This document shows, in pieces, positions 26,680 through 37,296 of a DNA stretch of 64,000 bases (positions are counted from its first letter, which is position 1; each line of letters begins with the position of its first letter). Source of the DNA: Lysobacterales bacterium. Lineage in GTDB: Bacteria; Pseudomonadota; Gammaproteobacteria; Xanthomonadales; SZUA-5. The stretch spans positions 62,001 to 126,000 of the forward strand of contig JALHMH010000005.1 of the NCBI GenBank assembly GCA_022844165.1. The letters run 5' to 3'. The notes beneath the pieces were generated by a model. The model saw only the letters and a program-made list of their open reading frames with translations. It had not been told where the DNA came from and made no database searches. A program made the translations under genes and the position numbers.

Positions 26680-27291
26680 ATGCCAGTGCAATCGTCCTCC
26701 TTGATCGACAATAACCCAGCCATCTGGCGCGCACGCGATGCCGAACGGCGGCGGCTGCCAGCGCAGCCAACGCGGCACGCCGCGCTTGATGCGGTGTTAC
26801 CCGGTGGCGGCTGGCCGGTGGGCATGCTCAGCGAAATTCTGGCGCCGCAGTTGGGATTCGGCCAGCTTTCGCTACTCGCGCCGATGTTGGCGGAACGCTC
26901 GCGACAACAACATCGTATCGTTTTTGTTCATCCGCCCTGCCCACCGTACGCGCCAACGTTGGCACAATCCGGCATCGCCCTGGATCAAGTATTGTGGCTC
27001 GATATCGAAAAAGAGCGCGATGCACTTTGGGCGGCGGAACAAACCTTGGCGAGCCGCACACCGGCGGTGGTCATGTTGTGGGTCGATAACGCCAACGAAC
27101 GCGCTTTACGGCGCCTGGCGCTCGCCGTCGAAGGCAGCCAGTCGCTGGCATTCGTCTTTCGCCCGCTCAGCGAAGTCGTCGAGATCTCGCCTGCGGCATT
27201 GCGCATTTGTATCGACGCGCCAGACAAGCCACTGCGTATCGTCAAAGCACGCGGGTTGCATTGCTCGCTGGCGCAACCACTGTTGGTATGA
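26680..27291 (+). CDS. imuA: ImuA, translesion synthesis accessory protein
   Basis: 203 residues of the RecA-like/SulA-like ImuA family: WRARDAERRRLPAQPTR precedes the typical PGGGWPVGMLSEIL, and VHPPCPPYAP, LWLDIEKERDALWAAEQ and LRIVKARG follow. It lacks a complete Walker A lysine motif, as usual in the family. ImuA works with ImuB and DnaE2 in damage-induced mutagenesis. The gene begins 24 bases downstream of the peptidase and overlaps imuB; I see no LexA-type palindrome directly upstream. Confidence 0.88.
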   Translation: MPVQSSSLIDNNPAIWRARDAERRRLPAQPTRHAALDAVLPGGGWPVGMLSEILAPQLGFGQLSLLAPMLAERSRQQHRIVFVHPPCPPYAPTLAQSGIALDQVLWLDIEKERDALWAAEQTLASRTPAVVMLWVDNANERALRRLALAVEGSQSLAFVFRPLSEVVEISPAALRICIDAPDKPLRIVKARGLHCSLAQPLLV

Positions 27292-28838
27292 GTGTGCGCC
27301 GCGCTGTCGCGGCGGATGAGACTGGCGCCAGAAATGCTGCGCCGACCGCCTCGTTGGATGCGCCCATGCTGCCGCAACACGATCTTGCCGACACACCACC
27401 TCGCTGGTTGTACATCACTTTGCCGACGCTGGCGATCGATTTGATCGAACGCCAAAGTCCGGTTGCCGCCCCGCGTGTCGTCGTCGATGGACCCGAATTG
27501 CGCGCCAGCGTGTTTGCCGCAAACGCCGCCGCGCTCGCTACTGGCATTCAGCCCGGCATGCGCCTGCCCGCCGCCCAGGCGCTCGCCGCACTGACCGTAC
27601 ATCGTCGCGACCCGCTCGCCGAGAACAAGGCGCTTGAGCATTTGGCGGGTTTCGCCTATCGCTACACCAGTCGCGTTGCACTGGACACTGGGCTGACCCT
27701 GGAGATTGGTGCCAGCCTCCAATTGTTTGGCGGTTTTTTGCCATTGCACGCGGCTTTGACGCAAGGATTTGTCGAACAGGGTTTCGCCGCTCAGTTCGGC
27801 TATGGCGATTCGCCCAGCGCTGCTCGCTTGCGCTCGACCGCAGCTCGCGAACGCCACGCGCCGCTGGGCGCAATCCCACTGACATCGAGCACACTCGATC
27901 CACGTGTCGTCTCTACCTTGGCAGCCACAGGCGTGCATACGCATGGCGAATTGGCGCGATTGCCGCGCAGCGGCGTTGCACGGCGCTTTGGTCAACGCGT
28001 CATTGATTATTTGAGCCGTCTGCATGGCGAGTTACCGGAAGCGCTGACCCTCTATCGACCACCTGATCGTTACCACGCCTGGTGGGAACTACCGGCGCCC
28101 AGCGCATCGATCGATACTCTGGCCTACCCGATCAAACGTCTGCTCGCCGATCTTGCTGCTCAATTGGCCGCTCGCGATGGCGGCGTAGAACGATTTACGC
28201 TGCGTTTTGCGCTGGAGAAAGGGTTCAAGCACCGAACGGAGATCGATCAGGCACTCGACAGCGATGTTGTGCGCATCGACGTGGGTCTGCTTGAAGCCAG
28301 CCGCGATCCCGAGCGTCTGTTCGCATTGACCCGCGCGCGGCTCGAACACTTCAAACTGCCACGCGCCGTGCTCGGCATCCACCTCGAAGTTTCGCGGCTG
28401 CCAACATTCACGCCGACCGCCAGCGATCTTTTCGACGATCCTGGTGTCGATAAAACCGCGTTGAAACCACTACTCGAACGCCTGAGCGCGCGCCTGGGCA
28501 CGCACAGCTTGAAGTATCCACGCCTGTTGGCTGACCACCGTATGGAATTTGCTCAACTTTGGGAAAACACGCCGAAGGCGTCGACCGTGAAGCCAGGCAC
28601 CGCTCCACGTCCGGCGTGGTTGTTGCTTACACCTGTGCGCATCCAGATCGCCGATTTTCGGTTGGTCTCGAGCGCCGAGCGCATCGAAGGCGGCTGGTGG
28701 GACGATCGGGACCAACGTCGCGACTACTATCTCGCCGAAGTGATCCGCGCACGCAAGAATCAAGCTGTCCATGCACGCGCGTTCGTGTTTCAGGATCTCA
28801 AACAATCGGGGCAGTGGTACTTGCATGGTTGGGTGTGA
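27288..28838 (+). CDS. imuB: ImuB, catalytically inactive Y-family polymerase homolog
   Basis: 516 residues; ATG at 27288 overlaps the imuA stop (ATGA). The Y-family fold is recognisable (LYITLPTLAIDL, GIQPGMRLPAAQAL, LEIGASLQLFGG, LARLPRSGVARRFG), but the catalytic carboxylates of active polymerases (DxD in the first strand and the SxDE motif) are absent: the latter position reads EIGAS. This is normal for ImuB, which acts as an adaptor joining DnaE2 to the beta clamp. The C-terminus ends QSGQWYLHGWV. The usual third gene, dnaE2, is not downstream. Confidence 0.9.
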   Translation: MSVRRAVAADETGARNAAPTASLDAPMLPQHDLADTPPRWLYITLPTLAIDLIERQSPVAAPRVVVDGPELRASVFAANAAALATGIQPGMRLPAAQALAALTVHRRDPLAENKALEHLAGFAYRYTSRVALDTGLTLEIGASLQLFGGFLPLHAALTQGFVEQGFAAQFGYGDSPSAARLRSTAARERHAPLGAIPLTSSTLDPRVVSTLAATGVHTHGELARLPRSGVARRFGQRVIDYLSRLHGELPEALTLYRPPDRYHAWWELPAPSASIDTLAYPIKRLLADLAAQLAARDGGVERFTLRFALEKGFKHRTEIDQALDSDVVRIDVGLLEASRDPERLFALTRARLEHFKLPRAVLGIHLEVSRLPTFTPTASDLFDDPGVDKTALKPLLERLSARLGTHSLKYPRLLADHRMEFAQLWENTPKASTVKPGTAPRPAWLLLTPVRIQIADFRLVSSAERIEGGWWDDRDQRRDYYLAEVIRARKNQAVHARAFVFQDLKQSGQWYLHGWV

Positions 28839-28912
28839 GGCTTGGCAGATAAGCTCTTTTCGTTGTCCTGCAAACGGGAAGAACCGCTTTTCGTCACTTT
28901 AGGAGAATGGTT

Positions 28913-29647
28913 ATGACGACTCCGATACTCACCGCACTCTGTTGGATATCGCTCACGGCAAACGATGCCGGCGACATCGTGCGCAAAGCTCAAGAGGCGG
29001 CCGGAGGCGAGGTCTGGCGCCGGCCGACAACGCTCTATCTTGAAGGCAGTGCCGAACTGTACGCCGATGGCACACAGGCGAGCCGCAAGACCGCCGACCG
29101 CTACGTGATGTGGCGCGAATTTCCAACCTGGAACAACACCGCGCACGCAGCCAACGGCAAGGTGCGAATCGACGCTGCCGAAGGCGGGAAGACGCTCTTC
29201 CAGATCGCGTTCGACGGCGAAAAAACGTACAACCAGGATGGGGAAGTGCCTGGCGCACAAGCCAGCCGCGAATGGAGCGAAAACTTTGGCTTCGGCATCA
29301 TCCGCTTCGCGCTCGGCGAGGGTTTCAAACAAACGCTGATGGCGCCCGATACCATCGATGGGCACGCAGTTCACGTGGTCAAGATCAGCGACCCCAGCGG
29401 CGGCGACACGACGTTTGCCATCGATCAACAAAACCATCAGATCCGCCGCGTAGGCTTCAACACGCCGCGTGGATGGCATGAGCGCATTTACTCGGATTTT
29501 TTCTGGGTACAGGATCCAGGCTGGATGCAACCAGGCCGCGTACGGCTGTATTACAACGGCATCAAGACCAACGATATCCGCTGGACCAGAGCGCTGATTA
29601 ATGAGCCGATTGAGGCCAGCCGCTTTGTGATCGGCAACGAGCGCTGA
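28913..29647 (+). CDS. Exported protein of unknown function
   Basis: About 244 residues. AGGAG at 28901-28905 is seven bases before the ATG at 28913 and only one before the ATG at 28907, so 28913 is the better start. A short hydrophobic leader (TTPILTALCWISLTA) suggests export. The rest is a beta-rich sequence with YLEGSAELY, TLFQIAFDGEKTYNQDG and RVRLYYNGIKTNDIRW, reminiscent of LolA/LppX-like carrier folds, but I do not recognise a named family. It stands alone between imuB and gyrA. Confidence 0.75.
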   Translation: MTTPILTALCWISLTANDAGDIVRKAQEAAGGEVWRRPTTLYLEGSAELYADGTQASRKTADRYVMWREFPTWNNTAHAANGKVRIDAAEGGKTLFQIAFDGEKTYNQDGEVPGAQASREWSENFGFGIIRFALGEGFKQTLMAPDTIDGHAVHVVKISDPSGGDTTFAIDQQNHQIRRVGFNTPRGWHERIYSDFFWVQDPGWMQPGRVRLYYNGIKTNDIRWTRALINEPIEASRFVIGNER

Positions 29648-29769
29648 CAGGGCGTTGCCCGAGACCAGCGCTGGCGGCATTGTGCTAGTCTTTGGGGCTT
29701 GATTTCGCGTCGATGGCAGGGCGTTTCTTAGGGCCCATCACCGTTCGACCCAACACCCGGAGCTGTTAC

Positions 29770-32355
29770 ATGGCTGATCTGGCCAAAGAAATCCTGCGCG
29801 TCAACATTGAAGATGAAATGCGGCAGTCGTATCTCGACTACGCCATGAGTGTAATCGTCGGTCGCGCGCTGCCCGATGTGCGCGATGGCTTGAAGCCAGT
29901 GCACCGTCGCGTGCTCTACGCCATGAAGGAACTCGGCAACGATTTCAACAAACCGTACAAGAAGTCGGCGCGTATCGTCGGCGATGTGATCGGCAAGTAT
30001 CACCCGCACGGCGACACCGCGGTATACGACACGATCGTGCGCATGGCGCAGCCATTTTCGCTGCGTTACATGTTAGTTGATGGCCAGGGCAACTTCGGGT
30101 CGGTCGATGGCGACGCCCCAGCGGCGATGCGTTACACCGAAATCCGCTTGTCTAAACTCGCGCACGAGTTAATGCGCGATCTCGACAAAGACACCGTCGA
30201 TTTTCAACCCAACTACGACGACAAAGAACTTGAGCCGTCGGTGTTGCCTACCGTTGTGCCGAACCTGCTGATCAACGGTTCGTCGGGCATCGCCGTCGGC
30301 ATGGCAACGAATATTCCGCCGCACAACCTGACGGAAGTGATCAACGCCTTGATCGCGCTGATACACGCGCCGGAGTTGAGCATCGAACAATTGATGGTGC
30401 ACATTGCCGGCCCGGATTTTCCAACGCACGGCATCATCAATGGTTCGATGGGCATCCGCGAGGCTTATCGCACCGGCCGCGGTCGCATCCTGGTGCGCGG
30501 CAAAGCGGATATCGAAGTCGAGGGAAATCGCGAAGCGATCATCATCACCGAACTTCCCTACCAGGTGAACAAAGCGCGATTGGTCGAGAAAATCGCGGAA
30601 CTGGTCAAAGCAAAAGAGCTCGATGGCATCGCGTCCGACGGTTTGCGCGATGAATCCGACAAGGACGGCATGCGCGTCGTCATCGAGGTGAAGCGCGGCG
30701 AAAATGCCGAAGTGCTGCTCAATAAACTGTACAAACAAACTCAGCTGGAAACGGTGTTCGGCATCAACATGGTGGCGCTCGTTGGCGGCCAGCCGCGCAC
30801 ACTGAATCTGAAGGAAATTCTCGAAGCCTTTTTGCGCCACCGGCGCGAAGTGGTCACACGGCGCACGATCTTTGAGTTACGCAAAGCGCGGGCACGCGCC
30901 CACGTACTGGAAGGCCTGACCGTCGCATTGGCGAACATCGATGAGATGATCGAGCTGATCAAGACCAGCAAAGACGGGAGCGAGGCGCGCGAGCGCATGC
31001 TGGCCAAACGCTGGGAACCGGGCCTGGTGCGAGCGCTGCTTGCGGCCGCCGGTGCCGATCGTTCGCGGCCAGAAGATCTAGGGCCCAATGAGGGCCTTGC
31101 GGAGGATGGTTATCAGCTCTCGGAGATCCAGGCCAAAGAAATTCTGGAGATGCGTTTGCAGCGCCTCACTGGCTTGGAGCAGGAAAAACTCACAGACGAG
31201 TACAAGCTGATCCTCGATGCGATCCGCGAGTTGTTCCGTGTGCTCGAAGAGCCCGGTCGGCTGATGGAAATCATCGAAGGGGAGCTGGTCTCGATACGCG
31301 AGGAGTTCGGCGATCAACGGCGCACGAAGATCGAGCATTCGCAATCCGATCTCGACATCCTCGATCTGATTCCGCCGGAAGACGTCGTGGTCACCTTGAG
31401 TCATGCGGGTTATATCAAGCGCCAACCACTGACCGTTTATCGTGCGCAGCGCCGTGGCGGCAAAGGCAAGAGCGCCACCGCACTGAAAGACGAAGATTTT
31501 ATCGAGCGCTTGTGGATCGCCAACACGCACGACACGCTGCTCGCATTCACCGGCCTCGGCCGGGTCTTCAAGCTCAAGGTTTATCAAGTGCCGGAGGCCA
31601 GCGCCGGTTCGCGCGGACGGCCGATTGTCAACATGCTGCCGCTCGATCCAGGCGAGAAAATTCAAGCGGTGTTGCCGGTCCATCAATTTGTCGACGACAA
31701 GTTTGTGTTCTTCTCCACCCGGCAAGGCGTGGTCAAAAAAACGCCGCTCAGCGATTTCGTCAACGTCCGTACCAATGGCATTCGCGCCGTGGAACTCGAC
31801 GAAGGCGATGGCCTGGTGAACGTGGCTCTGACCGATGGCACACGCGACATCATGCTCTTCGGCAGCCACGGCAAAGCGGTGCGTTTTGCCGAAGATGAAG
31901 TGCGACCCATGGGCCGAACAGCACGCGGTGTGATTGGCATGCGCTTCGCCGACGGCGTGCCCGACGGACGCGTGGTTGCGATGCTGATGGTCGACGGCGA
32001 CGGCGATCTGTTAATCGCCACCGAACGTGGGTTCGGAAAACGCACGGCGATCGGCGAGTTCCCGCAGAAGGGTCGAGGCACACAAGGTGTTATTGCGATC
32101 CAAACCAGCGACCGCAACGGCGCCTTGGTCGGCGCGATCCAACTCACCGAAGCACACGATGTGATGTTGATTTCCGATCAGGGAACGTTGGTACGCACGC
32201 GCGCCGGCGAGATTTCGCAGGTCGGTCGCAACACCCAGGGCGTCACACTGATTCGATTGCCCGATGACGAAAAACTGGTCGGCGTAGAGCGGCTGGACGC
32301 GCTGGGCGACGACGAAGGCGAGAAAACCGAGGGCGAATCGGAAGCGCCAAACTGA
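29770..32355 (+). CDS. gyrA: DNA gyrase subunit A
   Basis: 861 residues. [17 protein letters not shown] starts the breakage-reunion domain; the active-site tyrosine is in AAMRYTEIR near position 122, and the GyrA box QRRGGKG is present in the C-terminal beta-pinwheel, which separates it from ParC. The quinolone region reads [10 protein letters not shown], so the residue equivalent to E. coli Ser83 is Thr83 and Asp87 is kept. The C-terminal end is acidic ([10 protein letters not shown]). The ATG at 29770 follows CGGAG at a suitable distance; an upstream frame extension to 29692 has no conserved residues. Confidence 0.97.
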   Translation: MADLAKEILRVNIEDEMRQSYLDYAMSVIVGRALPDVRDGLKPVHRRVLYAMKELGNDFNKPYKKSARIVGDVIGKYHPHGDTAVYDTIVRMAQPFSLRYMLVDGQGNFGSVDGDAPAAMRYTEIRLSKLAHELMRDLDKDTVDFQPNYDDKELEPSVLPTVVPNLLINGSSGIAVGMATNIPPHNLTEVINALIALIHAPELSIEQLMVHIAGPDFPTHGIINGSMGIREAYRTGRGRILVRGKADIEVEGNREAIIITELPYQVNKARLVEKIAELVKAKELDGIASDGLRDESDKDGMRVVIEVKRGENAEVLLNKLYKQTQLETVFGINMVALVGGQPRTLNLKEILEAFLRHRREVVTRRTIFELRKARARAHVLEGLTVALANIDEMIELIKTSKDGSEARERMLAKRWEPGLVRALLAAAGADRSRPEDLGPNEGLAEDGYQLSEIQAKEILEMRLQRLTGLEQEKLTDEYKLILDAIRELFRVLEEPGRLMEIIEGELVSIREEFGDQRRTKIEHSQSDLDILDLIPPEDVVVTLSHAGYIKRQPLTVYRAQRRGGKGKSATALKDEDFIERLWIANTHDTLLAFTGLGRVFKLKVYQVPEASAGSRGRPIVNMLPLDPGEKIQAVLPVHQFVDDKFVFFSTRQGVVKKTPLSDFVNVRTNGIRAVELDEGDGLVNVALTDGTRDIMLFGSHGKAVRFAEDEVRPMGRTARGVIGMRFADGVPDGRVVAMLMVDGDGDLLIATERGFGKRTAIGEFPQKGRGTQGVIAIQTSDRNGALVGAIQLTEAHDVMLISDQGTLVRTRAGEISQVGRNTQGVTLIRLPDDEKLVGVERLDALGDDEGEKTEGESEAPN

Positions 32356-32678
32356 TCCCGTGCGCCGCTCAATTGCGGCGATGGGCAATCAAAGTACCCG
32401 GCGGATCGCGAGTTTATCGATCGAGTCAGTCTTCTCCAAAGCGGCTTTGGCTGTTACGGCCAAAGCCCGCATTACGTGAAGAAGCTGGACGTACACGCTT
32501 TGAGCAGCGACCACAGAATCCGGCCACCGCTCCAATTGGCGTGGCTAGCCTGTCATTGGGCGCATCAACGCTTCCCGGCGAGACCGATTTCAACGCAGAG
32601 TTGTTCAACCGTGGGCGGCGCCATGTCGATCCAGGCACCGAACTGCGTGTTGATTCGAACTCCACAAGGCCACGACCG
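32356..32678 (+). other. 323-bp intergenic region between gyrA and dsbA
   Basis: Apart from the hairpin at 32443-32467 I see no gene or RNA. The dsbA frame stays open through this stretch, but codon use and lack of a signal peptide argue against a longer protein. Promoter elements for dsbA could not be assigned with confidence. Confidence 0.5.
32443..32467 (+). terminator. Hairpin after gyrA, possible terminator
   Basis: GGCTTTGGC and GCCAAAGCC form a perfect 9-bp stem around a 7-base loop, 88 bases after the gyrA stop. No U-run follows, so termination would be weak or factor-dependent. A second, overlapping palindrome (CCAAAGC-G-GCTTTGG at 32436-32450) offers an alternative fold. Confidence 0.4.
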
Positions 32679-33299
32679 ATGCGCACTCTTGCCGCGATAG
32701 CTCTTTTTCTTTTTGCCCAGTTTTTGCCCGCTTCGGACTTCATAGAAGGGCGCCACTACCAACGCATCGATCCGGTGCAGCCGACGCAATCGGGCGACAA
32801 GATCGAGGTTGTCGAGGTATTCCTCTACACCTGCCCAAGCTGCAACCGCCTCGCGCCCCTGATCGCCGATTGGAAGGCCAAAAAATCCGACGATGTGGTG
32901 TTTAGCGCAGTACCGGCCGGTTGGGATGGCGGTGCTGAGGCATTCGCGCGAACGCACTATTCAGCCGAAGTCCTGGGCGCCATCGACAAAACGCATCAGC
33001 CGCTATTCGATGCCATTCACCGCGAGGGCATTCAGTTTGGATCGGTTGAAGAACTCGTCGCGTGGTACGCGCAGTTCGGCATCACAAATGAGACGATGCA
33101 AAAGACAATGAATAGTTTCGCCGTCGACAACCGAGTTGCGAGTGCACAGTCGCGCATTCTCCGTTGGGGCGTGGGCGGCGTCCCAACAATCATCGTCAAC
33201 GGAAAATATCGTTTCGACCCAACCGAAGCCGGCAGTCATCAAAAGACCATCGAACTGATCGACTTTCTGGTGCAAAAAGAGCGCGAAGCCAAGAACTGA
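32679..33299 (+). CDS. dsbA: Thiol:disulfide interchange protein DsbA
   Basis: 206 residues. The ATG at 32679 begins a signal peptide (RTLAAIALFLFAQFLPA). The thioredoxin active site is CPSC in VFLYTCPSCNRL, and the cis-proline loop is GVGGVPTIIVNG. This arrangement and the helical insert between them fit periplasmic DsbA, which oxidises cysteines of exported proteins. CPSC rather than the enterobacterial CPHC would be expected to alter redox potential; I cannot say by how much. It is transcribed alone and is convergent with dusB. Confidence 0.9.
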   Translation: MRTLAAIALFLFAQFLPASDFIEGRHYQRIDPVQPTQSGDKIEVVEVFLYTCPSCNRLAPLIADWKAKKSDDVVFSAVPAGWDGGAEAFARTHYSAEVLGAIDKTHQPLFDAIHREGIQFGSVEELVAWYAQFGITNETMQKTMNSFAVDNRVASAQSRILRWGVGGVPTIIVNGKYRFDPTEAGSHQKTIELIDFLVQKEREAKN

Positions 33300-33309
33300 T
33301 TGCGCATCA

Positions 33310-33336
33310 ATCGGCGGTTCTTGAGCGAACGCCGAT
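33310..33336. terminator. Hairpin between convergent dsbA and dusB
   Basis: ATCGGCGGTTC pairs with GAACGCCGAT with a single bulged G and a 6-base loop, 10 bases after the dsbA stop. No clear U-run is present on either strand, so its role in ending dsbA transcription is a guess from position. Confidence 0.4.
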
Positions 33337-33431
33337 CTTCCAAAACGCGTTTGGTGGCCAGTACCCAAGCGCGCCACTCATTCGGCACCGCAGAGCGGCG
33401 CGCTCTGGAATGCCCATTGCAAACTGACCGA

Positions 33432-34430
33432 CTACGCTGCCAGCGCAATTTTTGGCGAAGCCAACCACGCAGCGCCGAGATCGTACTGTTCCGACGCACT
33501 CTCGACGACGACGACCCGGCGCCGGAAGGACTCGCCATCTGGACGTGTTTTTGCATACCAGCCCAGGTGTTTGCGTGCCACACGCACACCCGTGTGTTCG
33601 CCATAAAAGGCGTACAGCGCTTGCAGATGATCGAGCATGGTTTGCGCGATCTCGGCGTCCGTCGGCGGCGCGAGAAGTCGGCCATGGCGCAAGAAATGCC
33701 CGGCCTCACGAAAGATCCAGGGATAACCTTGCGCTGCGCGGCCGATCAGCACGCCATCGCAGCCAGTATGTCGCAATACGTGCTGCGCCTTCTCTGGCGT
33801 ATCGATATCGCCGTTCGCAAATACCGGAATGTCGAGTTGCGACTTGATGATCGCGATCGTGTCGTACTCTGCCTGGCCCAGGTATTGGTCCTCGCGCGTG
33901 CGCCCGTGTACAGCCAGCGCCGCAATGCCAGCGTCCCGCGCGATACGCGCAATCTCCAGACCGTTGCGTACGGCGCGACACCATCCAGTGCGGATTTTCA
34001 GAGTGACCGGTGCCGGAGAGGCCGCCTGGACGACAGCCCGGCAGATGCGCTCGACTAACTGCGGCTCTTTCATCAAAGCCGATCCAGCATCGACCTTGCA
34101 AACTTTTTTGGCGGGACAGCCCATATTGATATCGATGATCTGGGCACCGTGCGCCAGATTGTGGCGTGCGGCGGCAGCGAGTACCTGCGGATCGTAACCA
34201 GCGATCTGTACGCTAATGGGCTCGGGCTCGCCCAAATGGTCCATGCGCCAGCGGCTCTTTTTGCTATCCCACAAGCGTTCGTCGCTGGTGGTCATTTCCG
34301 ACACCGCGAGCCCGGCGCCCAGTCGTTTGCACAGCAGCCGAAACGGCTTGTCCGTCACCCCAGCCATCGGCGCCAGAATCAGTGCCGGGTCAATTCGATA
34401 GGGGCCTATGAAAGCAACAGGAACGCTCAT
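33432..34430 (-). CDS. dusB: tRNA-dihydrouridine synthase B
   Basis: 332 residues. LILAPMAGVTDKPFR, QIAGYDP, IDINMGCPAKKV with the catalytic cysteine, TLKIRTGW, VHGRTR, ANGDID and GRAAQGYPWIF match DusB closely (GCPAKKV rather than the DusA GCPS pattern). It reduces a uridine in tRNA using FMN and NADPH. The ATG at 34430 overlaps the lpxH stop. In enterobacteria dusB precedes fis; no fis-like gene follows here, since the downstream neighbour is the convergent dsbA. Confidence 0.94.
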   Translation of the reverse strand: MSVPVAFIGPYRIDPALILAPMAGVTDKPFRLLCKRLGAGLAVSEMTTSDERLWDSKKSRWRMDHLGEPEPISVQIAGYDPQVLAAAARHNLAHGAQIIDINMGCPAKKVCKVDAGSALMKEPQLVERICRAVVQAASPAPVTLKIRTGWCRAVRNGLEIARIARDAGIAALAVHGRTREDQYLGQAEYDTIAIIKSQLDIPVFANGDIDTPEKAQHVLRHTGCDGVLIGRAAQGYPWIFREAGHFLRHGRLLAPPTDAEIAQTMLDHLQALYAFYGEHTGVRVARKHLGWYAKTRPDGESFRRRVVVVESASEQYDLGAAWLASPKIALAA

Positions 34431-35149
34431 ATGGCGATGCGCTCGCAGCGACCACGTGCGTACAACTCGCCAGTGGACCCCGACCATCGCAGCCACGAAG
34501 CATGAGCGTCCCAATCGGGCAGTACGATGCGTTGTGCAGCGCCATAGCGGTGAACCATCGGTCGGTGGGTGTGACCGTGAATCAGCAACGGCACTGCATG
34601 CCGGGCGAGAGCTTCATGAATCGCGATCGGGTGTGCGTCCATGATCTCTGCTGCGCTCATGGAGGTATGGCGCTGACTTTGTGCGCGCGCGTGTTCTGCA
34701 AATGCACGGCGCTTGACCAAGGGTTCGCTCAGAAACTGAGTCTGCCAAGGTGCGGATCGCGACTGGACGCGAAACTGCTGGTAAGCAAGATCGTCCGTGC
34801 ACAGTGAATCGCCATGCATCAACAATGCCCGAGTGTTGCCGAGTGCGATAACGGTCTCATCGCAAAGCAGTTGCACCCGGGCACGATTGGCAAATGCTGC
34901 GCCGATCAAGAAATCGCGATTGCCGTGCGCCAAAAAAACCTGTTGCCTTTTTAGCCTGGATAGAGCGACTGCAACTCGCGCCAGTAGCGGATCGTCGTCG
35001 TCATCGCCGATGTACGCCTCGAAGAGATCGCCTAACACATACAGCGCCTCGCCTTCGGCGGCGACGCGCTCGAGAAACGCAAAAAAGCGCTCGACATTCG
35101 GATCGTCGAGCGCTTTGAGATGCAGATCCGAGGCGAAATAAACCGCCAT
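34427..35149 (-). CDS. lpxH: UDP-2,3-diacylglucosamine diphosphatase LpxH
   Basis: 240 residues, the same length as E. coli LpxH. The metallophosphoesterase motifs are complete: ASDLHL, LGDLFE, HGNRDFL, MHGDSLCTDD and HGHTHRP. It cleaves UDP-2,3-diacylglucosamine to lipid X at the inner membrane in lipid A synthesis. The gene starts on the last base of the upstream prolyl isomerase stop and overlaps dusB, giving a tight ppi-lpxH-dusB operon; ppi-lpxH linkage is common in proteobacteria. Confidence 0.95.
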   Translation of the reverse strand: MAVYFASDLHLKALDDPNVERFFAFLERVAAEGEALYVLGDLFEAYIGDDDDDPLLARVAVALSRLKRQQVFLAHGNRDFLIGAAFANRARVQLLCDETVIALGNTRALLMHGDSLCTDDLAYQQFRVQSRSAPWQTQFLSEPLVKRRAFAEHARAQSQRHTSMSAAEIMDAHPIAIHEALARHAVPLLIHGHTHRPMVHRYGAAQRIVLPDWDAHASWLRWSGSTGELYARGRCERIAI

Positions 35150-35742
35150 CAGCCAGCCGGTTTGGTTTCCGCTTCGACCACCGTTGCCGACTCGACCACG
35201 ACATAGGGGCGCGGCAAATTCTGGAACTCGGCCGAAAACGCGCTGGTTTGCATTGCCTTGATCTTATCGACCACTTCCATGCCGGACACCACTTTGCCGA
35301 AAACCGCGTAACCCCAGGTGCGACCATCGGCCTTGCTGGTGTGATCGAGCGCTGCGTTATCGGCGACGTTGATGAAAAACTGCGAAGTCGCCGAATGCGG
35401 GTCGTTGGTGCGCGCCATCGCAACAGTGCCGCGCAAATTGCTCAGGCCGTTGTCGGCCTCGTTCAAGACCGGCGCGCGCAATCCACCTTTGCTGGTAAGC
35501 TCGCTCGTGTAACCACCTCCTTGAATCATGAAGCCATCGATGACACGGTGGAAAATGGTGCCGTTGTAATGCCCGGATTTCACGTACTCGACGAAATTGG
35601 CCACCGACTTCGGCGCGCGTGCTGCATCGAGTTCCAGCGTAATCTCGCCCTGATTGGTCTTGAACAGCACACGCGGCTTATCAGAAGGTTGTGCAAATGC
35701 GCTTCCAGCCAGTAACAGCAGCGCGATCGAAAGGTACTTCAT
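35149..35742 (-). CDS. Periplasmic cyclophilin-type peptidyl-prolyl isomerase
   Basis: 197 residues with a signal peptide (KYLSIALLLLAGSAFAQ). The cyclophilin core has GTIFHRVIDGFMIQGGG, LRGTVAMART, SQFFIN and VFGKVVSGMEVV, matching the bacterial PpiA/PpiB type. It catalyses prolyl cis-trans isomerisation of folding proteins in the periplasm. GGAG of CAGGAGTC lies a few bases before the ATG. It is the first gene of the lpxH-dusB operon. PpiA is the best match because of the leader. Confidence 0.92.
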   Translation of the reverse strand: MKYLSIALLLLAGSAFAQPSDKPRVLFKTNQGEITLELDAARAPKSVANFVEYVKSGHYNGTIFHRVIDGFMIQGGGYTSELTSKGGLRAPVLNEADNGLSNLRGTVAMARTNDPHSATSQFFINVADNAALDHTSKADGRTWGYAVFGKVVSGMEVVDKIKAMQTSAFSAEFQNLPRPYVVVESATVVEAETKPAG

Positions 35743-35754
35743 GGACCTGACTCC

Positions 35755-35800
35755 TGAGTGATCGTAGTGCCCAGTTTAGCATTGGCCGCCGCGCGCTTTT
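35755..35800 (-). promoter_or_regulatory. Candidate promoter and ribosome binding site of the ppi-lpxH-dusB operon
   Basis: On the minus strand a TAAACT (about 35772-35777) could serve as -10, some 30 bases before the ATG at 35742; the ribosome binding site AGGAG follows. The -35 element is not convincing. Confidence 0.35.
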
Positions 35801-35967
35801 ACACAGCGTCGGTTGCCTGCAGAGGTTAGACTTCACCTCACTCTGCGAACGTTCATTGCCGAGCGAACTTTCGCGCATCGATACGCCACTCCACCTGGCC
35901 AAAGCCGCTCCAAAAAAGTCAACTCATTGCCGAGCTCCTGATCCGTCAACATCTCTAAGGAATCCGA

Positions 35968-36960
<993 letters not shown>

Positions 36961-37296
36961 TCGATGCTCTGCCGGCACCTGCTGATCTGTGGGTCGCGCT
37001 AACGCTGTTTTCTGTTCCTCGCCGCGCCGCCGGTCCGAGGCGGAAAGTCGCTGAGGCTTGATGCAAGCTGCGGCAGTCAGAGCCATTCCACGCGAAGGCA
37101 CGGAGTCGCGAAGAACTCCAAGATGCTGCATCTTGACCTGACTTCTTCGTCTCTCCGCGTCACCGTGACTGAGCTTGCCCACCGCGTGCTGCCGTCCCAT
37201 TCGTCTCGACGCGCCCGCCGAAGACTCGGTGATAATTCCCACCGCACACAGCACCTGTGGCATCGTCGCGCATGCACATGTTCGGAACCTTGAAAA
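36961..37296 (+). other. 336-bp intergenic region between the CurA-like gene and ribH
   Basis: This contains an imperfect long hairpin (37099-37165) and, near its end, GATAAT (37231-37236) in GGTGATAATTCC, which could be the ribH -10 box about 60 bases before the start; no good -35 accompanies it. No riboswitch fold typical of FMN elements was recognised. No coding frame is credible. Confidence 0.45.
37099..37165. repeat. REP-like imperfect inverted repeat
   Basis: The core CAAGATG-CTG-CATCTTG (37119-37135) is a perfect 7-bp hairpin. Outer arms are also complementary with mismatches (about 15 of 20 positions): CGGAGTCGCGAAGAACTC on the left against GACTTCTTCGTCTCTCCG on the right. The arms resemble the CGCGGAGACGCGAAGA-type dispersed intergenic repeats seen in many environmental bacteria. 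Only one copy is in this window. Confidence 0.5.

Noticed and set aside
26640-26680. SOS box upstream of imuA
   Set aside because: No palindrome of the LexA type was visible in the short gap or in the 105 bases before the peptidase start; only a motif scan would settle it.
27207-27287. Longer start of imuB inside imuA
   Set aside because: The ATG at 27288 overlaps the imuA stop as ATGA, a typical coupled start, and the extra residues are shadow sequence.
27288-28838. imuB as a pseudogene because catalytic acids are missing
   Set aside because: ImuB proteins normally lack the polymerase carboxylates; the frame is intact and full length.
29995-30030. Thr83 in GyrA as a quinolone-resistance mutation
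   Set aside because: Thr at this position is the native residue in several gammaproteobacteria such as Pseudomonas, so it does not by itself show resistance.
30169-30840. Minus-strand open frame within gyrA
   Set aside because: The composition is His/Asp-rich as expected of a complement of gyrA codons; no conserved protein features.
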